Assembly: GCF_021462225.1 (NCBI RefSeq) | Contig: NC_061812.1 | Coordinates: forward strand, 53,189,848 to 53,253,847 | Direction: 5' to 3' | DNA from: Girardinichthys multiradiatus | Taxonomy: Eukaryota; Chordata; Actinopteri; Cyprinodontiformes; Goodeidae | DNA: 64,000 nucleotides | Shown: positions 56,575 through 64,000 of the stretch, in pieces | Layout: each line of letters begins with the position of its first letter | How positions within the stretch are numbered: position 1 is the stretch's first letter | Program-made: the position numbers and the translations under genes | Notes under the pieces: model-generated | The model's input: only the letters and a program-made list of their open reading frames with translations | Told to the model about the DNA's origin: nothing | The model's database searches: none

Positions 56575-58998
56575 ATATATTAAGGAAGTGTTCCCTCTGA
56601 TTACCAGCCCCATTTTAGATATTATTAATCTATCTTTAGTAAATGGATCAGAACCACAGGCTTTTAAGTTAGCTGTAATTAAACCTTTGCTTAAGAAACC
56701 TTCGCTTGATCGAGATGACTTAATAAATTACAGACCTATATCCAATCTTCCATTCTTATCTAAAATTCTTGAGAAAATAGTTGCTAATCAAATGTGTGAA
56801 CATTTATACAGCAATGACCTGTTTGAAGAGTTTCAGTCAGGTTTCAGAGCTCATCATAGCACTGAAACAGCTCTGCTGAAAGTCACTAATGATATTCTTA
56901 TGGCCTCAGATAATGGACTTGTGTCTGTTCTGGTTCTGTTAGATCTCAGTGCTGCATTTGATCCAGTCGATCATAATATTCTCTTAGAAAGGCTGGAATA
57001 TGCTGTAGGGATCAGGGGAACAGTGCTAGGCTGGTTTAAATCTTATCTGTCTGACAGATTCCAGTTTGTTCATGTAAATGATAAATCATCTTTAAACTCC
57101 AGGGTTAATTGTGGAGTACCACAGGGTTCAGTACTTGGGCCAATTCTCTTTACTATATATATGCTTCCAATAGGTCAAATTATCAGGCAGCATGGGATAA
57201 ATTTTCACTGTTACGCTGATGATACTCAGCTTTACTTATCCATAAATCCTGATGAACCCAACCAGTTAGATAGACTACAAGCATGTCTTGAAGATATAAA
57301 AACTTGGATGACTTTAAATTTTTTGCTTCTAAATTCAGACAAGACAGAAGTTGTCGTCTTTGGACCGGAGTCTTTAAAAAAGAAACTGCTTAGTCAATCA
57401 CTTAACCTGGATGGCATTAAATTGACCTCCGGTAATAAAGTAAAAAACCTTGATGTAATCTTTGACTAGGACATGTCATTTAAATCCCATATTAAACAGG
57501 TTTCTAGGATTTCCTTCTTTCATCTCCGGAACATTGTCAAAATTAGAAATATCCTGTCCAGGAGTGACGCTGAAAAACTAGTCCATGCATTTGTTACTTC
57601 AAGGCTGGACTATTGTAATTCTTTACTATCAGGATGTCCACAAAATGCAGTTAAAAGCCTTCAGCTGATTCAAAATGCTGCAGCAAGAGTTCTGATGAAA
57701 ATTAAAAAGAGAGATCATATTTCACTTATTTTAGCTTCCCTTCATTGGCTCCCTGTTAAATCCAGAATAGAATTTAAAATTCTCCTCCTCACATATAAAG
57801 CCCTTAATGATCTAGCTCCATCATACATCAGAGATCTGATTGGTCCATATGTTCCTAACAGAGCACTTTGTTCTCAGACTGCAGGTTTACTGGTGGTTCC
57901 TAGAGTCTCTAGAAGTAGAATGGGAGGCAGATCCTTTAGTTATCAGGCTCCTCTCCTGTGGAACCAGCTCCCAGTTTTAGTCCGTGAGGCAGACACCCTG
58001 TCTACTTTTAAGGCTAGGCTTAAAACTTTCCTTTTTGATAAAGCTTATAGTTAGAGTGGCTTAGTTTATCCTGAGCTATCTCTGTAGTTATGCTGCTATA
58101 GGCTTAGGCTGCTGGAGGACATAATGACCACTTTCACCCTCTTTGCTACATTCTCACACTACTCGCCAATTTTGCATTATTTGCTGTTATTTCAGCTTTT
58201 AACTTTGTTCTCTCTTTTCTCTTCCTAGAAGCTACACCTGGCCTGACTCTGTGTCTACCTGTGACACCTTTCTGGAGAGGGGAATTGTCCGAGCTTCTGC
58301 TGGCAACAACTTAATGCTCGCTCACCTTCTACAGATGATCCGCATGGCCCTGTCTTTTAGTGTTTAACCCTTTCTCTCTCCTAGACATGGAAATTGACTG
58401 AGCTTAACTGTAACTAATTATATGTGCTCTCTTTCAGACTCTAACCTTGAAAACTGGCTCAGAGTTTATCTGTTCTTTCTTTCTAGATGAAACGACTAAA
58501 GGAGCTACATCCATTAACATTCACTTTTCCTTCCCATAGAAAGTACTCCTGGATCAGTGCTTCTTTGTTCTCTTTGTGTCTCTGCTCTGTTCTCTCAAAC
58601 CTCCAGTCGGTCGTGGCAGATGGTCGCTCACACTGAGTCTGGTTCTGGTTCTGCTGGAGGTTTCTTCCTGTTAAAAGGGAGTTTTTCCTCTCCACTGTCG
58701 CTACATGCATGCTCAGTATGAGGGATTGCTGCAAAGTCAACACCAGTGACTGTCCACTGTCTCTACATGCTCATCCAGGAGGAGTGAATGCTGCAAGTCA
58801 CTGACTGGTTTCAATCTGCTGGGTTTCCTTAGATAGAAACACTTTTTATCCAATTTGAATAAATAACTGAATCTGACTGAACTGCTCAATGGTTACGATT
58901 AATTGGAATGTATGAACCTGACTGTTGTGAAGAACCTTGAGACGACATGTGTTGTGAATTGGCGCTATAGAAATAAACTGAATTGAATTGAATTGAAT
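56575..58998 (+). mobile_element. 5'-truncated L2 (Maui-like) LINE, nearly intact ORF2 end
   Basis: The copy begins inside ORF2 at 'ttaaggaagtgttccctctg'. It contains the whole reverse transcriptase core and C-terminus, and ends after a 0.9-kb 3' UTR in 'gacgacatgtgttgtgaattggcgctatagaaataaactgaattgaattgaattgaat', the L2 tail with GAATT repeats. There is no endonuclease. It closely matches the copy at 60602-61393, so the family was active fairly recently. Confidence 0.92.
56588..58054 (+). pseudogene. L2 reverse transcriptase with one nonsense codon
   Basis: A single reading frame runs from 56588 to 58054, broken only by TAG at 57467-57469 (VIFD*DMSFKSHIKQ). Order of motifs: [20 protein letters not shown] (about 48-67), [20 protein letters not shown] with the first catalytic aspartate (about 117-136), [14 protein letters not shown] at about 209-212 ([12 protein letters not shown]), then the C-terminal DHISLILASLHWLPVKSRIE and STFKARLKTFLFDKAYS. 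The first codon is not an initiator; the frame is open because the copy is truncated. Confidence 0.88.
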
Positions 58999-59068
58999 AT
59001 CCACACAGCTTTGTTACTAAATGTTCAGGCTACTGCTGATGGTGTAATATTTTAGCTCCCTTATAGCA

Positions 59069-59345
59069 AGATGAACATCATTCTAATGCCACAGCCAATG
59101 TTGTTGCTGACCATGTCCATCCTTTCATGACCAGGGTGTACACATTTTTTGATGATGACAAGCAGGATTATGCACCTTGTCACAAAGCACTAATCATCTC
59201 AGACTAGGTTTCATGAATATTACAACAAATTCCCTGCATTTCAATGGCCACCAGATCTCAATCCAATAGAGCGGCCTTGAGATGTGGTGTAATGGAAGAT
59301 GTGCAGCTGACAAATCTACAGCAACTTCAGAAATCTGTGCCACAA
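59069..59345 (+). mobile_element. Tc1-like remnant (relative of the 8.6-kb element)
   Basis: Shares 'gttgttgctgaccatgtccatcctttcatgacc' and 'ccaccagatctcaatccaatagagcggcc' with 9140-9330 of the element at 8568-9533 (second and third catalytic blocks; DLNPIE is readable). Stops throughout; no ends. Confidence 0.65.
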
Positions 59346-60280
59346 AAAAAGAGCAATATGATAATTTGTAGTATATCCCACAGAAACGTGGTCTCCTTTA
59401 GTTAAACGCTATTTGATATTCAATGAAAAGACAATAAAGTTATCTGATTTGAATTACGGAACATAAAGTTTCATCCCTAGCCAGCTTGCTTACAGCAGTC
59501 TGTTGGTAAGGCTGGAATTTCTACCAGATATTTAGGTTACATCACAGTATTTAGATCTCTGTTTTCTTTAGGTGGCACCTAAAAGGGTACATGATTCTGT
59601 GTTGGATGCATTCTGCTGACGAGGAATACTCCTTTCCAACTGCACCCACATGCTGCTGAATAAATACACAATTCCTTCCAAAGTATCACAACGTGATAGA
59701 TCATATGAAAATTTCAGCCAAGGCAATGCAGCTGATTTAAGGTGAAATTGCTCAATGGACTGCCTTGATAATAATCAGAGATCTATTGCTCCCAATTTTA
59801 TCCCTGTTAATGGACATAATTCTACAATCGCCGAAATCAAACTCACAGTAGGGGTGCTAGAGCTACGGAAGGGTTCGCATCCCGTGTGAGGGGCTGGAAG
59901 AGCTGGTGGTGGAGCAGGACGACTCGCTGCATTGGAGGAATTCTGTCTGTCTGATGCTCCACTGGAGAACATCACGCTGAGGATGGAAGCTGCTGACATG
60001 GGAGCTGTGGGCTGCTGGGTGAACATTAGGTTTAAAACGATTACACAAGGGCCATCGTACACCCTAATGATGTTGACTCAAAGTTTCACAGACAGGAACG
60101 AGCACAGTTGCGTAACCACAACAACCATGAGAACATGACAAGCACTGAAGAGGAGAGGGCATAAACACAGCAGCATCAGACAGCTCCTGGCAAAAGAACT
60201 TGAAAATTGTTCCTATAGCCTACTGGTCTAATGATGGCTGACCGCGTAATGCTCAAACACACGGTAAACGCACATATACA
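59346..60280. other. phactr3 intron 1; small GC-richer island at 59.85-60.05 kb
   Basis: No exon can be supported. The island 59847-60048 has open frames on both strands and a good minus-strand donor (CTACT then GTGAGT, exon end 59847). The open minus-strand frame (GASDRQNSSNAASRPAPPPA ... GCEPFRSSSTPT) would end in phase 0, whereas phactr3 exon 2 needs phase 1. Confidence 0.3.
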
Positions 60281-60500
60281 ATGACTGGCAAATGTATTCA
60301 TACCCCTTTTTACATTTTGTTGTGTTAAAAACACAAACTTCAATATATTTTACTGGGATTGAGGTTCTGTTGTTAAGTGGAAGGTAAACAATAAATACTT
60401 TATGAATTTTCTCACAAATAAAAATGTGGATCTGATCAATCTTATGTGTGTGAGCTTTAATTTTCAAGTCTTGCCGCGAATGTTTAATGGGATTTACATT
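60281..60500 (-). repeat. Tc1-like terminal region, left end
   Basis: 'aaatgtattcatacccctttttacattttgttgtgttaaaaacac' matches the end of the fish Tc1-like family seen at 25495-25858. The matching right end is at 62440-62580, so the L2 and Tc1 sequences between may be later insertions. Confidence 0.45.
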
Positions 60501-60509
60501 ACCGATTGA

Positions 60510-60601
60510 ACGTTTTAGACGTCTTTCTCGTTTAATGATTTTCTTTATTGATGATTGTACGTAGATTCTCAATGAAGGCATCAAAACTGAATGAACACAT
60601 A
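60510..60601. repeat. Terminal-repeat fragment of another Tc1-like family
   Basis: 'tagattctcaatgaaggcatcaaaactgaatgaacacatatggaattatgta' corresponds to the subterminal repeat of a different, widespread fish Tc1-like element. It directly precedes the L2 start. Confidence 0.45.
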
Positions 60602-61393
60602 TGGAATTATGTAGCAAATTATTTAAGGAAGTGTTCCCTCTGATTACCAGCCCCATTTTAGATATGATTAATCTATCCTTAGTAAATGGATATGTACCAC
60701 AAGCTTTTAAGGTAGCTGTAATTAAACCTTTACTTAAGAAACCTTCGCTTGATTGAGATGACTTGAAAAATTACAGACCTATATCCAATCTTCCATTCTT
60801 ATCTAAAATTCTTGAGAAAATAGTTGCTAATCAAATGTGTGAACATTTACACAGCAATGACCTGTTTGAAGAGTTTCAGTCAGGCTTCAGAGCTCATCAT
60901 AGCACTGAAACAGCTCTGATGAAAGTCACTAATGATATTCTTATGGCCTCAGATAATGGACTTGTGTCTGTTCTGGTTCTGTTAGATCTCAGTGCTGCAT
61001 TTGATCCAGTCGATCATAATATTCTCTTAGAAAGGCTGGAATATGCTGTAGGGATCAGGGGAACAGCGCTAGGCTGGTTTAAATCTTATCTGTCTGACAG
61101 ATTCCAGTTTGTTCATGTAAATGATAAATCATCTTTAAACTCCAGGGTTAATTGTGGAGTACCACAGGGCTCAGTACTTGGGCCAATTCTCTTTACTATA
61201 TATATGCTTCCAATAGGTCAAATTATCAGGCAGCATGGGATAAATTTTCACTGTTACGCTGATGATACTCAGCTTTACTTATCCATAAATCCTGATGAGT
61301 CCAACCAGTTAGATAGACTACAAGCATGTTTTGAAGACATAAAAACTTGGATGACTTTAAATTTTCTGCTTCTAAATTCAGACAAAACAGAGG
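60602..61393 (+). mobile_element. L2 LINE fragment, fused to a Tc1 fragment
   Basis: Nearly identical to 56575-57350: same start region ('ttaaggaagtgttccctctg'), reverse transcriptase blocks [14 protein letters not shown] and [15 protein letters not shown]. It has a TGA near 60753 in place of the CGA of the other copy. It stops abruptly at 61393 within the sequence after LLLNSDKTE, where Tc1 sequence begins. The 3' half and the GAATT tail are absent. Confidence 0.92.
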
Positions 61394-61566
61394 TCAGGAG
61401 ATTTTGGAGCACTTCATGCTTCCATCTGCTGAAAAGCTTTATGGAGATGAAGATTTCATTTTTCAGCACGACCTGGCACCTGCTCACAGTGCCAAAACCA
61501 CTGGTAAATGGTTTACTGACCATGGTATCACTGTGTTCAATTGGCCTGCCAACTCTCCTGACCTGA
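60763..61566 (+). pseudogene. Chimeric L2/Tc1 open frame (267 codons)
   Basis: Residues 1 to about 210 are the L2 reverse transcriptase segment including YADD. The last part is Tc1 DNA read in a non-transposase frame (RRFWSTSCFHLLKSFMEMKI). The Tc1 transposase's own frame runs over the junction from 61347 to 61763. Neither is expected to be functional; the frame is a by-product of the junction at 61393/61394. Confidence 0.7.
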
Positions 61567-62040
61567 ACCCCATAGAGAATCTGTGGGATATTGTGAAGAG
61601 AACGTTGAGAGACTCAAGACCCAACACTCTGGATGAGCTAAAGGCCGCTATCGAAGCATCCTGGGCCTCCATAAGACCTCAGCAGTGCCACAGGCTGATT
61701 GCCTCCATGCCACGCCGCATTGAAGCAGTCATTTCTGCAAAAGGATTCCCGACCAAGTATTGAGTGCATAACTGTACATGATTATTTGAAGGTTGACGTT
61801 TTTTGTATTAAAAACACTTTTCTTTTATTGGTCGGATGAAATATGCTAATTTTGTGAGATAGGAATTTTGGGTTTTCATGAGCTGTATGCCAAAATCATC
61901 CGTATTAAGACAATAAAAGACCTGAAATATTTCAGTTGGTGTGCAATGAATCTAAAACATATGAATGTTAAATTTTCATCATGACATTATGGAAAATAAA
62001 GAACTTTATCACAATATGCTAATATTTTGAGAAGGACCTG
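61394..62040 (+). mobile_element. 5'-deleted Tc1 copy (same family as 17084-18693)
   Basis: Begins at CAGGAGATTTTGGAGCACTT, inside the transposase gene, and runs through the catalytic second half (FIFQHDLAPAHSAKTTGKWF; SPDLNPIENLWDIVKRTLRD; stop at 61761-61763) to the right terminal repeat. It ends ...GAGAAGGACCTG and is followed by TA (62041-62042). The first DNA-binding half, first catalytic aspartate and left terminal repeat are missing. Transposase differences from the 17-kb copy are very few (for example TVFNW against TVLNW, GFPTKY against GFLTKY). A short subterminal segment is also deleted near 61845. Confidence 0.95.
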
Positions 62041-62044
62041 TATT

Positions 62045-62580
62045 ACCATGGCCCTCTTAGCTGCTTCTCAGATGAATGCTCTCTCTCTGTGTCTTGGTAG
62101 GTCTGCGGTTGTACCATACTCTAACATTTCAGATGATGGATTGAAAAATGCAATGCAAGACTTCCAAAGCTTGGGCTAATGTATTATAACCCAACCCTGC
62201 TTTTAACTACTCCAAAACTTTCTCCCTGGCCTGTCTCCTGTGTTCCTAGGTCTTCATGATGCTGTTGTTCTGTAATGTTCTCTATAAGGCCTTCATAGAA
62301 CAGCTGGATTCATACTGAGATTAGGTTACACACAGGCAGTCCCTATTTACTAATTAGGTGACCTCTGAAGGCTATTGGTTGCATGGGATTTTATTTAGGG
62401 GTATCATAATAGAGAGAGCTAAATAAAGTTTTATTTTCCTTCAGGCAAGTCCCAATCATGTGCTACTTTGTGTTGGTCTATGCAATAACACCCTAATAAA
62501 GTACATCATAGTTTGTGGTTGTAATGTGACAATATGTGTAAAGCTTCAAGGTTAATGTATAGTGTTCATTTACAAAGTAC
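62045..62580 (-). mobile_element. Tc1-like remnant, right end
   Basis: 'taggtcttcatgatgctg', 'cttcatagaacagctggattcatactgagattaggttacacacaggcagtccctatttactaattaggtgacctctgaaggc' and 'tttatttaggggtatcataat' followed by 'gtgctactttgtgttggtctatgc ... tttgtggttgtaatgtgac' match one fish Tc1-like family, as at 7480-7925. The orientation puts the transposase N-terminus here, on the minus strand. Confidence 0.6.
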
Positions 62581-63482
62581 TGTATAGGTTACAGAGCAGA
62601 ACCCTATACATGCTATAATATACCCACTTCATTCAATGTGATTTAATATATGATAGACTTTTCTACGTATACAACGGCCGATGCATGTGCACCTTCACCT
62701 GTTCTGCCGTCAATCTGCAAAACATTAGCTGCAGGAAGACAACCTCATAGCAATCCATACCAATAGTTCTTCAACCTGTTCACTTCAAAACTGCTCCTTG
62801 GCTACAGAAACATCTTCCCTAAGACGCTGAGCAAAAATGGGAATCCCACTTCAACATTAAAGGCCAATTCAAGGCCACAACTGGCATTTCACTTGGAATG
62901 ACTTGTAGCTGCTGCTGCATATCCCGAGCTGTGCTGGAAAGGCAAGAGAAAGTGGAGCAGACAGATGAGCACCATGTTGTCTCACAGTTGGAAAGCCTGG
63001 CACTGCCTTATGCCATTTGGATCACCATGGAAACATCCAAATACACCAGCAGCAACACTCTGGTCAGCTTAAGTAGAAGTAATATGTCACGGGAAAACTA
63101 TACGTTTGGTTTTCATTTAAAGCCAAGACATCATAAATACAAAAAGACATAATGAGATGATAGGACAGTGGGTTTATGTGATAATAACATTGTTTCTATA
63201 TAAATATGGCTTTACAGATTTGTATGATACCGTGCTGGAAGCATCTAAAACACCATGTTAGAATGCACAGACAGTCCCTGATGACATTTTTATTAGGGGA
63301 GTCCAGGAGGGCCCTGCAGCCCACCGCACAGCGCAAAATGCACACATGACGACGCATGTTGCGGAATTACAGAAGGTACGATCGTGCGGGCATCAGGTGA
63401 ACCTCAGGCACGCACATGTGATTCCCGCTCACCGGCATCAAATAGGCGGAAAACAGACCTCCAACAAGAGCTCTCCTCTTAC
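62581..63482. other. Start of phactr3 intron 1, nothing recognised
   Basis: The first 0.9 kb of intron 1. The frame at 62898-63152 lies on the opposite strand and has no domain. CpG content rises from about 63300 towards exon 1. Confidence 0.5.
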
Positions 63483-63615
63483 CTGGGCTGCAGGCTTCTC
63501 CCGAGCGGACCTCGGTGATGCTGCTCGGGTCACTCTGAGATCTTCCGCGCTGCACCACGCAGTCATCATCCAGCCCGTCGGATGGTGATAGTGTTGACGA
63601 TGAGGATGATGCCAT
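63483..63615 (-). CDS. phactr3: phactr3 exon 1 (start codon)
   Basis: PHACTR3 (scapinin) is an actin- and PP1-binding regulator, abundant in brain and associated with the nuclear matrix and cytoskeleton in mammals. This exon starts at the ATG at 63615 in a good context (ACCATGG). It encodes 44 codons plus one base: MASSSSSTLSPSDGLDDDCV, VQRGRSQSDPSSITEVRSGE, ACSP, ending at donor GTAAGA in phase 1, which fits exon 2. RGRSQSDPS is the conserved N-terminal motif of PHACTR3. The frame is open upstream, but there is no in-frame ATG before this one. Exon 2 lies 34.3 kb away, so intron 1 spans half the window. phactr3a versus phactr3b cannot be decided here. Confidence 0.93.
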
Positions 63616-63860
63616 GGTAGAAAGAAAATGTAAAAAAAAAACAAAAAAAAAACGGAAAGCTTGACGCGAAGGAGGCGTGATCACCGCCAACTGGCCAAGG
63701 TCAGCGGCATCAAGTGGTAGGAGCGGATTTTATGAGCTCCTGCTCCCCGATCAGCAGCAGCGAAGGGGAAATCCATTACGAGCGCAGCATCACAGAGAAG
63801 GTCGATGGTGCCCAAAACACGTGATTTCCCCCCAATCTTTTCTCATCATTTATTTTGTAC
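63616..63860 (-). promoter_or_regulatory. Probable 5' UTR and promoter of phactr3
   Basis: On the minus strand immediately upstream of the ATG is a T-rich tract (two runs of about 9-10 T, 63631-63652). Further up is a CpG-containing stretch (63660-63800). No TATA box or start site can be fixed. The region is assigned because CpG-rich sequence surrounds exon 1 and contrasts with the AT-rich intron. Confidence 0.5.
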
Positions 63861-64000
63861 ACTCAGGAGATAGAAATGGGGGGTGGACTGTTCCTTACAA
63901 TATATTTAATAACTCAAAGCAATATATGTGTGTTTTTTATGAATGGAGTGAACTAGGACATGAAGGTAGTTGAGAGAAGATGTGTAAGAAAGAGTTAGAT

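Noticed and set aside
63616..63690. N-terminal extension of phactr3 in the open frame upstream of the ATG
   Set aside because: There is no in-frame ATG there; the Phe/Leu-rich stretch is a translated T-tract.

Overview
The window looks like vertebrate, almost certainly teleost fish, nuclear DNA. It has no operons or dense coding. It holds one spliced gene with GT-AG introns and a set of transposable elements typical of fish genomes: Rex3 and Rex1-like LINEs, L2/Maui-like LINEs, several Tc1/mariner families, an ISRm11-type element, hAT-like MITEs and tRNA-derived SINEs. Species cannot be read from the sequence.

The one host gene I can defend is phactr3 (phosphatase and actin regulator 3, scapinin) on the minus strand. 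Eight consecutive coding exons can be placed with matching splice phases: exon 1 at 63483-63615, exon 2 at 29024-29182, exon 3 at 28843-28917, exon 4 at 28565-28705, exon 5 at 26259-26495, exon 6 at 25977-26184, exon 7 at 24468-24658 and exon 8 at 18860-19013. Together they give 1298 coding bases, about 433 residues, ending inside the first of the C-terminal RPEL repeats. The remaining RPEL exons and the PP1-binding tail were not found and should lie beyond the left edge, so the window is one long slice of a single gene. Intron 1 is about 34.3 kb.

Layout on the plus strand. 1-18.8 kb (intron after exon 8): an ISRm11-type element, a TTAA MITE, a near-perfect hairpin, a decayed Rex1-like LINE, old Tc1-like copies, a mosaic of LINE 3' ends inside one Tc1 remnant (9.5-11.0 kb), and a structurally complete Tc1 element with an open DD34E transposase (17084-18693). 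18.8-29.2 kb: exons 8 to 2 with small repeat fragments. 29.2-63.5 kb (intron 1): a 42-bp x 20 minisatellite carrying a GC box per unit (35.1-35.9 kb) next to a possible alternative first exon, an internally deleted Rex3 (39.7-42.4 kb) inside an LTR-like block, an 1.8-kb element with 289-bp terminal inverted repeats (48.0-49.8 kb), a second Rex3 nested in a Tc1 remnant (52.1-53.3 kb), an L2 with a single nonsense codon (56.6-59.0 kb), and an L2/Tc1 chimera (60.6-62.0 kb). 63.4-63.9 kb: exon 1 and its probable promoter.

The most interesting items are the 48-kb long-TIR element with a 6-bp target duplication, the GC-box minisatellite beside a candidate alternative promoter, the intact Tc1 copy, and the L2/Tc1 fusion. 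All family names are recognised by eye; no database search was possible.
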